Positions 27,374 to 35,915 of a DNA stretch of 64,000 nucleotides are shown here, piece by piece. How positions within the stretch are numbered: the stretch's first letter is position 1; each line of letters starts with the position of its first letter. This stretch comes from Deltaproteobacteria bacterium (GTDB lineage: Bacteria; JAGRBM01; JAHCIT01). The notes under the pieces are model-generated. The model was not told the origin of the DNA. It was given only the letters and a program-made list of their open reading frames with translations, and ran no database searches. Both the position numbers and the translations under genes were made by a program. Location of the stretch: assembly GCA_026129095.1 (NCBI GenBank), contig JAHCIT010000008.1, forward strand, positions 1 to 64,000, in the 5' to 3' direction.

Positions 27374-28468
27374 TTATTCCACTTTGGTGGAAGGAGAGCC
27401 GGTCCGGGCGGCGGCGATGCGCTCATGGATGATGAACGGCCCCACCAGAACGAGCGTGGCGATCTGCTGAACCAGCACGAGCGTGGCGAGCGCGATCAGC
27501 TTGGGTTCGGCGATCTCCCATGAGGGCGGAAGGAAGTAGATGAGCGCCGCCTCGCGGGAACCGGTGCCAAGGAAACCCGCCGGCACGATCGTGGCAATGC
27601 CCAGCACGGCCCAGATGACCAGCACCTGGTCGGGCGAGATGCCGATGTTCACCGCCCGGCAGAAAAGCCACAGGGCGGCGCCGATCGGCACGAAGGCGAG
27701 CAGCGTGAGGACGACGATCCGGACCCGGTCCATCCGGGTACGGCCGCGAAGCCAGACGCCGATCTGGAAAAGCATCTGCCGCAGCCCCTTGTGGTGGGAG
27801 GTTTCGGCCCCTTCCGGGGCCAGCAGGTAGCGCGGCACCAGCAGGAACCCGGCGAAGATCGCCGCCGGCGCCAGCAGGATGAGCGGCCCGAGCCGGTTCA
27901 GCTGCAGGTCAGGATAGCCCAGCTTCGAGAAGGGAAAGACGACCGACTCCGGCAGCGCGGCGCATCCCAGGCCCAGCACAATGAGCACGCCAGCGGAATC
28001 GAAAAACCGCTCGGCGACACCGGCGGCGATGGAGGCGGTCCAGGAATGGCCCTCCTTGCGGAGATCCACGCACTTGAGGAAATCGCCGACCCGGCCCGGT
28101 GTCACGACGCCCCAGAAGGCGGCCTTGAGGAAACTGTAGATATGGCGCCCGAACCGGCCTGGTTCCGCCGGGGCTCCCTCGCCCGGATGGGCAAAGACCG
28201 TCCAGCGCACCGCCCGGAACCCCTGGTAGAACGGTGTCATGGCCATGCCGAGAAGCACCAGCACGAGGTCCGCGCCGCGAAGCTCGGCCATCACCTTGCG
28301 GATATCGAACTTGAACAGGAACCAGACGAAGATGCCGACGCCGGCCACCTGCACGAACCGCTGGAACACGGGATTATGAAGGAGCCCCTGCTTCTGCGGA
28401 AGACCGGCCTCGGCCGTGACTTCCACGGAAGCCCCGCCCTCCCCGGCTTTTCCTGAATGTTCAGCCAC
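27374..28468 (-). CDS. LPG-synthase transmembrane-domain (UPF0104/YbhN-like) flippase family protein
   Basis: 364 aa with about seven or eight membrane helices. Family motifs include the TPGRVGDFLK loop, a following AERFFDS segment and GTGSREAALI. The family includes the membrane domain of lysyl-phosphatidylglycerol synthase and putative lipid or glycolipid flippases; the soluble aminoacyl-transfer domain is absent here. The protein may move or modify a lipid-linked compound in the inner membrane, which would suit the nearby glycosyltransferases, but this is inference. The N-terminal 30 residues are cytosolic and low in complexity. Confidence 0.82.
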   Translation of the reverse strand: MAEHSGKAGEGGASVEVTAEAGLPQKQGLLHNPVFQRFVQVAGVGIFVWFLFKFDIRKVMAELRGADLVLVLLGMAMTPFYQGFRAVRWTVFAHPGEGAPAEPGRFGRHIYSFLKAAFWGVVTPGRVGDFLKCVDLRKEGHSWTASIAAGVAERFFDSAGVLIVLGLGCAALPESVVFPFSKLGYPDLQLNRLGPLILLAPAAIFAGFLLVPRYLLAPEGAETSHHKGLRQMLFQIGVWLRGRTRMDRVRIVVLTLLAFVPIGAALWLFCRAVNIGISPDQVLVIWAVLGIATIVPAGFLGTGSREAALIYFLPPSWEIAEPKLIALATLVLVQQIATLVLVGPFIIHERIAAARTGSPSTKVE

Positions 28469-28556
28469 GCGCCCGCCGCCTGTCCCGGCCTCTCACCGGT
28501 CCGGCCAATAAGCGCACGGCGGCGGGGAATGCAAGGAGAAACACGCCGCCGTCCGC

Positions 28557-30068
28557 TTATCCCCTCGGCGCGATCATGTCGTACCAGACCTTCTTCGAGC
28601 GGGTGCCGATAAGGTCGATATGGAGGTGCTTGGTTTCGAGATAGGCCTCGAGCCCTTCCTCGCCGAACTCGCGGCCGATACCCGACTGCTTGTAGCCGCC
28701 GAAGGGAGCCTTGACGTTCAGCATGTGCCACTCGTTGATCCAGACCGTCCCGGTGCGGAGCCGCTTGGCGACAGCGAGCGCCTTGTCGTTCGATTTTGAC
28801 CAGACGCCGCCGCCAAGGCCATAGATCGAGTCGTTGGCCAGCGCGACGGCCTCGTCCACGTCCTTGTACTTGAGCACCGACAGCACCGGCCCGAATATCT
28901 CCTCCTGGGCGATCTTCATGTCGTTCTTCACCGCCACGAACACGGTGGGCTCGATGAACCAGCCCTTCTGGAACGCCTCGCCCGCAGGCTTGCCACCACC
29001 GGTGACGGCCTCGGCCCCCTGCTCGCGTCCGCTCTGGATGTAGCCCAGTATCCGCTTCTGCTGCCGCTCGCTCACGACCGGCCCCATCTGCGTGGTCATC
29101 TGGGCCGGATCGCCCAGACGGATTTTCCGGGTCTTTTCCGCCAGCTTCTCAACGAACTGGTCGTGGAGTTTCTCGGGCAGGAACAGCCGGGTGCCCGATT
29201 CGCAGGCCTGGCCGGCATGGAAGAAGGTCGCCCACATGGAACCGTCGATGGCCTGGTCGAGGTCGGCATCCTCAAGGACGATGTTGGCGCTCTTGCCGCC
29301 GCACTCCAGCGTCACGCGCTTCAGCGTCCCCGAAGCCACCTCCATCACCCGGCGGCCGATGGCCGTCGAGCCAGTGAAGGCGACCTTGTCGATGCCAGGA
29401 TGGGAGCTGATCCGCTCGCCCGCCTCGGCCCCGCCCGGCACGATGTTGATGGCCCCGGCCGGTACACCCGCTTCGCCGCAGAACCGGGCGAACTCCATCG
29501 CCGTAGACGGGGTTTCCAGTGCCGGCTTGATGACCACCGTGCAGCCGGCGGCGAGCGCCGGGCCGATCTTCCAGCAGAACATCACCAGAGGGAAGTTCCA
29601 CGGGATGATCTGCCCCACGACGCCGACCGGCTCCTTGTAGACGTAGTTGGCCGACATGATGGGTTTTTCGAACAGTTCCAGCGGACGCATGGCGTTCAGA
29701 CGCCGGGCGCATTCGGCGTAGTATTTCAGCGTGGCGATACACTGGCTCATGTCGCTCATCGCCTTCAGCATGATCGAGCCCGAATCGGCCGCCTCCAGCT
29801 TGGCGAGGTCGCTCAGGTTCTTCTGGACCAGCCCGGCCAGCCGGTCGAGTATCGCGCCGCGGTCGGCACCAGTAAGCTTTTGCCACTCCTTCGACTCGAA
29901 CGTCTTGCGGGCGGCCGCGACGGCCCGGTCCACGTCGGCCGGTCCCGCCAGCGCGCAGGTCGCCACCAGTTCCTGGTTGAAGGGATTGCGGGACTCGAAC
30001 ACAGCCCCGTCGGCTGCATCCACAAACTCCCCGCCAATGAACAGCTTGTACTGCCTTGCGTCCGCCAT
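28557..30068 (-). CDS. NAD(P)-dependent aldehyde dehydrogenase
   Basis: 503 aa from the ATG at 30068, chosen because AAGGAG lies eight bases upstream; a GTG three codons earlier overlaps that site. The Rossmann region has IIPWNFPL and FTGSTAIGR. The catalytic residues are Glu255 in LECGG and Cys289 in GQACESGTR, and the late block QEEIFGPVLSV is typical. The sequence resembles broad-range or betaine-aldehyde-like members. The substrate cannot be deduced and the neighbours do not point to a pathway. Confidence 0.93.
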   Translation of the reverse strand: MADARQYKLFIGGEFVDAADGAVFESRNPFNQELVATCALAGPADVDRAVAAARKTFESKEWQKLTGADRGAILDRLAGLVQKNLSDLAKLEAADSGSIMLKAMSDMSQCIATLKYYAECARRLNAMRPLELFEKPIMSANYVYKEPVGVVGQIIPWNFPLVMFCWKIGPALAAGCTVVIKPALETPSTAMEFARFCGEAGVPAGAINIVPGGAEAGERISSHPGIDKVAFTGSTAIGRRVMEVASGTLKRVTLECGGKSANIVLEDADLDQAIDGSMWATFFHAGQACESGTRLFLPEKLHDQFVEKLAEKTRKIRLGDPAQMTTQMGPVVSERQQKRILGYIQSGREQGAEAVTGGGKPAGEAFQKGWFIEPTVFVAVKNDMKIAQEEIFGPVLSVLKYKDVDEAVALANDSIYGLGGGVWSKSNDKALAVAKRLRTGTVWINEWHMLNVKAPFGGYKQSGIGREFGEEGLEAYLETKHLHIDLIGTRSKKVWYDMIAPRG

Positions 30069-30169
30069 GCGCGTCACTCCTTAACTTCCCGTCCGGAACC
30101 GCCCGCGGTTTCCGTCCGCAGGTGACGCTAAACCGGAGCGGGAAGTAACGGCAACAGGAAATCCGATAT

Positions 30170-30631
30170 TTACCCGGTCCGCTCCGCGGGAACCTCCGGT
30201 GGCGTCTCCGGCCTCGCATCCCGGCCGGACCCGGCGCGTTCCTTCCGGAGATCGTCCACGGCCAGCTGGAGGAGGGCCGCCTCCTGGGTGAGGTTCTTCA
30301 CGCGGTTGGTGAGCTGGGATATCCGGATGGAAAAATGGATCGCCAGCACCACGAGGAAAATGACCGAGAAGATCATCAGCGTACTGGTGGAATCGACCGC
30401 CCCGATCCAGCCGGTCAGCGCAAGCAGCCAGTTGTAGCGGAACACCAGCACAAAGAGCGCAAAGCCGGTGATAATCCACAGCCACGCATACTCGATCCGC
30501 ATCGTCCGCCTGCGGACCAGTTCGAACACCGTCACGAGGAGCCCCACGACCACGATGGTGGCGAACACGGTCTGCCGGGGCGTGAGGCCGTCGGCACCCA
30601 GCGCTGCGGTTACCATGAGCGGTCCCGTCAT
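30170..30631 (-). CDS. DUF2304 family membrane protein
   Basis: 153 aa. Two or three membrane helices lie within residues 18-115, including WLWIITGFALFVLVFRYNW-like segments, followed by a predicted coiled coil and a charged disordered tail. DUF2304 proteins are often encoded directly after a family 2 glycosyltransferase, as here, where its ATG overlaps the transferase stop (ATGA). They are thought to be membrane partners of such transferases, but no activity is known. The longer upstream open frame is a shadow of the transferase gene. Confidence 0.85.
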   Translation of the reverse strand: MTGPLMVTAALGADGLTPRQTVFATIVVVGLLVTVFELVRRRTMRIEYAWLWIITGFALFVLVFRYNWLLALTGWIGAVDSTSTLMIFSVIFLVVLAIHFSIRISQLTNRVKNLTQEAALLQLAVDDLRKERAGSGRDARPETPPEVPAERTG

Positions 30632-31362
30632 GGCTTGGCGTCCTCCGGCAGGCGGTCCCGCCTCAGCACCATCAGGATCATCGACAGCGTCATGTGGAAC
30701 ACATAGTAGAGCGGCTTCAGCCCGGCGTGCATGGAAATCTTCTCGGGCGGCGAGCCGTGCATGACCACCGGCGTCTCGACCACCTTCAGTCCCGCCCGGT
30801 GGCACATCACGATGGCGTCGCCGTCCGGGTAGTCGTCCGGGTAGCGGTCGCCGGTCACCAGTTGCATCGCCCGGCGGCCATAGGCCCGGAACCCGCTGGT
30901 GGGATCGCTCACATTCCGGCGGATCAGAAGACGCGTCAGCCAGGCAAAGACCTTCGCCCCGATGCGGCGGACGACCGACGTGTCATAGCGGGGCCGCTCC
31001 TTCGAGTACCGGGTGCCGATGACCAGATCGGCGCCAGAGAGCTGCATCTGCGCAAGCAGCGTCCGGATTTCCTGCGGCTCGTGCTGGCCGTCGGCGTCGC
31101 AGGTAACCGCCACGGTGAACCCCTCGCGCCAGGCCCACTTGAGTCCGGTCTGGACAGCAACGCCATAGCCCGCGTTGAGACCATGCCTGCAGATGCTGAC
31201 ACCGGCCATCCTCGCCCGCTCTCCGGTGCCGTCCCACGAGCCGTCGTCCACGACCAGTACCGCCGCCTCGGGCAGTTCATGGCGGACCGCCTCCAGCACC
31301 TTCCGTATCCGGGCAGCCTCGTTCCACGCGGGAACCACGACGACGATCCGCTCAGGCCGCAT
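30628..31362 (-). CDS. Family 2 glycosyltransferase, polyprenyl-phosphate sugar synthase type
   Basis: 244 aa from the ATG at 31362 (MRPERIVVVVPAWNE). The nucleotide-sugar site shows DDGS at 39-42 and the metal-binding DAD at 89-91 within TCDADGQHEP. GTRYS and the SGFRAYGRRA segment are typical of dolichol- or undecaprenyl-phosphate mannose/glucose synthases. The C-terminal hydrophobic stretch may sit in the membrane. It overlaps the preceding glycosyltransferase gene by 11 bases and the DUF2304 gene by four, so the set is one operon. The sugar is unknown. Confidence 0.9.
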   Translation of the reverse strand: MRPERIVVVVPAWNEAARIRKVLEAVRHELPEAAVLVVDDGSWDGTGERARMAGVSICRHGLNAGYGVAVQTGLKWAWREGFTVAVTCDADGQHEPQEIRTLLAQMQLSGADLVIGTRYSKERPRYDTSVVRRIGAKVFAWLTRLLIRRNVSDPTSGFRAYGRRAMQLVTGDRYPDDYPDGDAIVMCHRAGLKVVETPVVMHGSPPEKISMHAGLKPLYYVFHMTLSMILMVLRRDRLPEDAKP

Positions 31363-32617
31363 GGGAGCGCTCCCCGTAGAAACGAAGCAAACCGGCGGCA
31401 TCGTCCGAAATCGACCGGACCTTCCCGCGGGCGGCTCCCAGTCCGCCGAGTACCGGAGTCCCGGCGGCCCATTCGCCGAGCGCCCGCGCCCATGCACCCA
31501 CATCACCCGGCGTCACCAGTATCCCGTCCTCTCCGTCCGTCACCAGTTCTTTCAGGCCACCGATGCGGCTCGCCATCACCGGAGTGCCGGCCAGAAATGC
31601 CTCCTGCACGACGAGCGGCGAGTTTTCCGGCCAGATGCTCGGCACCGCCAATAGGTCGGCACGGGCAAGCACCGGAGGAACTTCCTCGTGCGGGACCGGT
31701 CCGCAGTCTGTCACCCGCGGTCCGGCGAGAAAACGCGCGCAGTCGTCACGGTAGCCGCCCCGCCCGTGGTAGTCGCTCCACCTTCCGTACAGTTCCAGGG
31801 AAAGCTCCGGCGCGCCGAGCCGCGAAAATGCTTCCAGCAGTATGTGGGCGCCCTTCGAGTACATCAGCGACCCGATGAACACGATCCGCCTGCGGCCCGG
31901 TGGCGCCGGGCGGGCGGACTGCCCCGGCAGCGGAAAACCGTACCGGGCGGCCACGGATTTCCCGACCGGGACCAGCCCCAGCTCCACGTGACGGGCGGCG
32001 AGGTCTTCGGAGGGCGAAATGAAAAGGTCCACGCGCTTCAGTCCGGATTCCAGCCTGACCCAGCGGTTGTCCACGCGGGCCGTTCCTGAACTCCACCGGT
32101 GCTTGTAACGGTGGCGCCAGTAGGCGGCCCCCGTGAAGCCCAGGCACCGGGCGCAGCGAGAGGCCTCCGGGCCGTCGCACAGGTTCAGGTCCGAATCGAG
32201 AAGCTGTCCCCGTGCACAGTAGAGCCAGTGATCGGCGAGCGTCATGGCGACAAAGGGACCGGGGCGGGGAACACCGGCCAGCCACCCGGCGGAGAGACCC
32301 GACAGGTGGAGCAGATGGATGGCGCCGGGCCGTTCCGATTCCAGAAGCCCCGATATCTGGCGGTCGGTCATGGGGTCATCGTGCCAGGTGTCGAATCCCA
32401 TCCGTTCGGCGGGCGGGGTTGCAAGGAACCGCACATCCAGGCCGTCAACGGTTTCCCGGCTCCATGAATAGGCGGGCCGGTGCAGGGTCCGGTCCACCGT
32501 GACCACCAAAACCTCCGCCCCCTGCCGCTTCAGTTCATGGGCGAGTGTGCGGCAGTAGACCTCCGTCCCCCCGGCCGAGGGGTCGCGGAACTGGTGGATG
32601 AAGAGCATGACTTTCAT
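31352..32617 (-). CDS. Family 4 (GT-B) glycosyltransferase
   Basis: 421 aa. The N-terminal domain has the retaining-GT4 loop PSAGGTEVYC. The C-terminal Glycos_transf_1 domain has FIGSLMYSKGAHILLEAF and the donor-binding ENSPLVVQEAFLAGTPV. A cluster of cysteines near residues 133-160 (LYCARG, NLCDGP, CARC) is seen in a subgroup of GT4 enzymes and may bind zinc. It is probably involved in making a surface polysaccharide. Its start overlaps the previous gene by four bases. Confidence 0.9.
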   Translation of the reverse strand: MKVMLFIHQFRDPSAGGTEVYCRTLAHELKRQGAEVLVVTVDRTLHRPAYSWSRETVDGLDVRFLATPPAERMGFDTWHDDPMTDRQISGLLESERPGAIHLLHLSGLSAGWLAGVPRPGPFVAMTLADHWLYCARGQLLDSDLNLCDGPEASRCARCLGFTGAAYWRHRYKHRWSSGTARVDNRWVRLESGLKRVDLFISPSEDLAARHVELGLVPVGKSVAARYGFPLPGQSARPAPPGRRRIVFIGSLMYSKGAHILLEAFSRLGAPELSLELYGRWSDYHGRGGYRDDCARFLAGPRVTDCGPVPHEEVPPVLARADLLAVPSIWPENSPLVVQEAFLAGTPVMASRIGGLKELVTDGEDGILVTPGDVGAWARALGEWAAGTPVLGGLGAARGKVRSISDDAAGLLRFYGERSHAA

Positions 32618-33531
32618 GCACCCGCCTCCGGCACTTCCTCTATATAGGTGGCGTAGTGGCGGCCGGCCGTCCGCTCCAGCCCGCCGATCAGGCCGCCGAC
32701 GTACTGGCCGAACACCTCGCCCACTGCCTCAGGGAACCGGTGTTCCCGCTGTCGAACCAGCGTGGCAACCCCTTTCAGGGCGCCCGCCAGCGACGGCACG
32801 GTGCGAAGGCCGTACACGCGGGAGAGCAGCCGGTGGAGCCTGACGCCCCGCTCGAAATCGGCGCGGCCGTCGAGATCGTGTGCATGGAAAACGGCGGCCG
32901 AGGGTTCGTAGGCGAACTTCCACCCGCGCCCGGAGAGGATGCGGGCCCACTCGATGTCCTCGGCGATCTCCACCAGCGGAAACGGGCGGTCCAGCCAGGC
33001 CTTCAGGCGGATAATTCCGGCCACGCTGTCGAAACGGACAACACCGGCCGCCCGGAGCGGATCGGCCGCATCCGGGTTTGCCGGGTAATGGGCGTCCACA
33101 CGGCGGCGGACCGGCTCCGGGGTCGAATCGAAAGGCATCTGTCTGGCAAATACACCCGCCAGCCGCTCATCCGCCATGATTCGCCGCACGAGGGCCGAAA
33201 GGCAGTCTTTTTCCGGCAGGGCATCCTGGGAAAAAAGGGCCACCAGTTCGGCCCCGCACAGGGCGATTCCGAGGTTGCGTGTCCAGCCGTGGTTGAACCT
33301 GCCCGGCTCCAGCCGGATCACGGTGAAATCAGAACCGGCCTTCCGGGCTTCCGGAGCGATTACCGTCACCAGCAGGCGGTACAGGTCCGGCGCGGCCGAC
33401 GAATCGACGCAGACGATCCTCGCCGGTACGAGACTCCCCGCAAGCAGGGCCCGGACCAGCCGGGCCGTGCCGCGAAGGTCGTCGCAGACGGGAATGACCA
33501 CCCCCGGACGGGCTGGAACTGAAGACGGCAT
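32614..33531 (-). CDS. Family 2 glycosyltransferase, rhamnosyltransferase-like
   Basis: 305 aa. The GT-A core begins GVVIPVCDD and includes the VDSSA strand, the RNLGIAL segment, FSQDALPEKD in place of a DxD, and the acidic EDIEWA motif, as in rhamnosyl- and related GT2 enzymes. It is first in the three-transferase operon. A -10-like hexamer TATACT lies at 33559-33554 on the minus strand, 22 bases before the ATG, without a convincing -35. Donor and acceptor are unknown. Confidence 0.88.
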   Translation of the reverse strand: MPSSVPARPGVVIPVCDDLRGTARLVRALLAGSLVPARIVCVDSSAAPDLYRLLVTVIAPEARKAGSDFTVIRLEPGRFNHGWTRNLGIALCGAELVALFSQDALPEKDCLSALVRRIMADERLAGVFARQMPFDSTPEPVRRRVDAHYPANPDAADPLRAAGVVRFDSVAGIIRLKAWLDRPFPLVEIAEDIEWARILSGRGWKFAYEPSAAVFHAHDLDGRADFERGVRLHRLLSRVYGLRTVPSLAGALKGVATLVRQREHRFPEAVGEVFGQYVGGLIGGLERTAGRHYATYIEEVPEAGA

Positions 33532-33639
33532 ACGTTGGTTACGTCCGCCGTCCAGTATAGCTGCATTTTAATGGGAACCAGATGCGGGAGAATTAATGAT
33601 GGACTCCCCCGCCCGGCTTAAATCCGGTTCATCCGGCCG

Positions 33640-33855
33640 TCAGTCGATCTCGGCAACCGGGTCGCCTTCCTTCACGGAATCGTTTTCTTTCACGAGAATT
33701 TTCGATATGGTCCCGGCGCACGGGGCCTCGACTGGCATCTCCATTTTCATGGATTCGAGGATCACGACTTCCTGGCCTTCGGAAACCTGATCGCCCGGCT
33801 TGACGACGATCTTCCAGACGACCCCGGTAATATGCGCATTGACAGGTGTACTCAT
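33640..33855 (-). CDS. Stand-alone biotinyl/lipoyl carrier protein
   Basis: 71 aa, essentially one biotinyl domain. The attachment motif is ESMKMEMPV with the modified lysine at 37, and the flanking Gly residues of the barwin-like fold are in place. Such proteins carry carboxyl groups for biotin-dependent carboxylases or decarboxylases. No carboxylase or transferase subunit is near, so the partner enzyme must be encoded elsewhere. MKM favours biotin over lipoate. The gene is divergent from the TPR membrane protein gene. Confidence 0.92.
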   Translation of the reverse strand: MSTPVNAHITGVVWKIVVKPGDQVSEGQEVVILESMKMEMPVEAPCAGTISKILVKENDSVKEGDPVAEID

Positions 33856-35907
33856 TTGGAAACGAACTCCCCTCTCGACGACGGCGTGAATAGACCACAG
33901 GCACCGGAATCTGTCAACGAGACGGCGAACGAAAACGCCGGCCCCGCCGAATCAGGTTCAGGCGGATCGCAGCCCCAAAGCAGCAGGCTGCTCATCACGG
34001 GCGGACTCGTTGTGCTGCTGGGCCTTGTGTGGTTTGCCTGGTCAACGGTATTTCCCGGCGGATTCCATCTCGACGATCTGCCGAACATCACCAAGAACAA
34101 GAGGCTCGCCGCCGTCGTCCAGGGCAAGGGCTCCATCCAGTCGTATGCACTCCAGAGCCCGGCCAAATACCGTCCCCTCCCGTACGTGACCTTCGCACTC
34201 AACGCCAAGCAGCTCAGCATGAAGGGCCGCAAGGTGGAGTGGAAGGCAGAACCCTTCCTGAAGACGAACATCGGTATCCACATGGCGGCAGCCGTGATGG
34301 TGTTCCTTCTCCTGAGGACGCTATTGCGGGTTCATGCGCCTGGCTGGACGCCCCTCGTGCGGGACGGCTCGGCCCTGCTCGGGGCCGCGATGTGGGCACT
34401 GAACCCGGTCCAGACGGCGGCGGTCAGCTACACCGTGCAGCGCATGGCGCTCATGGCGACGCTCTTCATCGTGATCTGCCTGTGGAGCTGGGTCCGGTGG
34501 AGGGAATCGGGCAAGATAGTATTCGCCGTGACCGCCCTTGCCGCCTTCACCCTCGGCATGGCCTCCAAGGAAATCGCGGCGACGGCCGTGCTGGTGATCG
34601 TGCTCTACGAATGGCTCCTCAGGCCGGAACGGAAGCTGTGCGCGGCGGGCTATACCCTCATCACGGTCATGGCCGCGGCCCCGGCGGTGCTGTTCTACTT
34701 CTACATGCAGGCCTCCCCGGTCCACTGGGCCTCGGCCGGCGATCCGCTTGCCAACCGCGACTACAACTCGGTCGAGCGGGTGATGACCCAGGGCCGTGTG
34801 CTCTGGCACTACGTATCGCTGTGGCTGGCTCCCCTGCTGGGCCGTCTGCACCTTGAATATGCCGTCCCGGTGTCCCGCGGCCTGCTTGATCCGGCGACGA
34901 CGGTACTCGCCTGGCTTGCCTGGGCCGGCGCCGTGGCGGGGGCCATCGCCCTGCGCAGGCGCAGCCCGCTCGCCGCATTCGGCGTCCTGTCGTTCCTCGC
35001 CTTCGCTTCCGTGGAAAGCTCGTTCCTGAACCTCGTGATGGCCTTCCAGTACCGCCTGTACTTGCCGTCGCTGGCACTGGCCGGCCTTGTGGCCGGAGCC
35101 GCCGGATGGTTCGTCTCGCGGCAGGGCCGCAGCCCGGCCCTCCTCGCCGTGGCGGCCGTCGCCATTCTGGCGTTCTATGTGCCGGTGGCACAGGCACGGA
35201 ACCGCGAGTGGTCGTCATCCATCGGCCTGCTGACGGCGGATATCGGCCGCGTCCCGCTCGGCGCACGGTCGTACTACAACCTCGCCCGGAAGATCGACAA
35301 GAAGGGCGACCAGGAGCAAAAGCTGTCGCTGCTGGAGAAGGCCCTGGAGCTGGACTACGGCGTCGATGCCTGTCTCGAAGCCGCCTCGGTGCGGTCCCGC
35401 AAGCCGGGCATGGTCGAGCGGGGCGAGAAGATGTTCCAGACCTGCGAGGAGCGGTACGGCCTTTCGACCGGGCTGCTGCTCAACTGGGGCGGCTTCTACA
35501 AGAACGCCGGGGACGAAGCGGCCGCACGGGCCCGCTACCAGCGCGGCCTCGACCTGGATCCCGAGGAAGCACGGCTGCACGCCAACTACGGCTCGTCGCT
35601 GTACCGGGAAGGCCGGATGGACGAGGCCGAGGAACGGCTCCACCATGCCCTCTCCCTGAACCCCAGGCTCGCCTCGGCGCATGTGTCCCTCGGCATGCTG
35701 TATTTCCGCAAGGGCGAGGACGAGAAGGCCAACGAGCACGTGAAACAGGCGAACCGTTACGGGTTCCGCATACCGGCGGGCCTCGTCCGCATGCTGGCCA
35801 AGCAGGGTGTGAAAAAACCGGGGGCAGGACCGGACAAGGCCGGGACGGCTGACCCTGATCCGGCCGATACCGGCCACGATGATGACGATGGTGATCTGAC
35901 GCCCTGA
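33856..35907 (+). CDS. Multi-pass membrane protein with C-terminal TPR repeats (TMTC/PMT-like)
   Basis: 683 aa from a TTG with AGGTG seven bases upstream. An ATG at 33832 would add eight residues but would overlap the divergent biotinyl gene. Residues about 45-470 form roughly ten membrane helices, with the acidic loop FHLDDLPN after the first, as in O-mannosyltransferase-like TMTC/DUF1736 proteins. Residues about 490-655 are TPR repeats. The tail is rich in Asp and Pro. The fold suggests a lipid-linked-sugar-dependent protein glycosyltransferase, but this is inference and no acceptor is evident. Confidence 0.82.
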   Translation: METNSPLDDGVNRPQAPESVNETANENAGPAESGSGGSQPQSSRLLITGGLVVLLGLVWFAWSTVFPGGFHLDDLPNITKNKRLAAVVQGKGSIQSYALQSPAKYRPLPYVTFALNAKQLSMKGRKVEWKAEPFLKTNIGIHMAAAVMVFLLLRTLLRVHAPGWTPLVRDGSALLGAAMWALNPVQTAAVSYTVQRMALMATLFIVICLWSWVRWRESGKIVFAVTALAAFTLGMASKEIAATAVLVIVLYEWLLRPERKLCAAGYTLITVMAAAPAVLFYFYMQASPVHWASAGDPLANRDYNSVERVMTQGRVLWHYVSLWLAPLLGRLHLEYAVPVSRGLLDPATTVLAWLAWAGAVAGAIALRRRSPLAAFGVLSFLAFASVESSFLNLVMAFQYRLYLPSLALAGLVAGAAGWFVSRQGRSPALLAVAAVAILAFYVPVAQARNREWSSSIGLLTADIGRVPLGARSYYNLARKIDKKGDQEQKLSLLEKALELDYGVDACLEAASVRSRKPGMVERGEKMFQTCEERYGLSTGLLLNWGGFYKNAGDEAAARARYQRGLDLDPEEARLHANYGSSLYREGRMDEAEERLHHALSLNPRLASAHVSLGMLYFRKGEDEKANEHVKQANRYGFRIPAGLVRMLAKQGVKKPGAGPDKAGTADPDPADTGHDDDDGDLTP

Positions 35908-35915
35908 CGGTACGC

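Noticed and set aside
27371-27385. Another TATTCCACTTT segment at the end of the LPG-synthase-TM gene, resembling an MraZ box
   Set aside because: It is a single unit without 10-bp partners and overlaps the stop region of a coding gene, so I do not count it as an operator.
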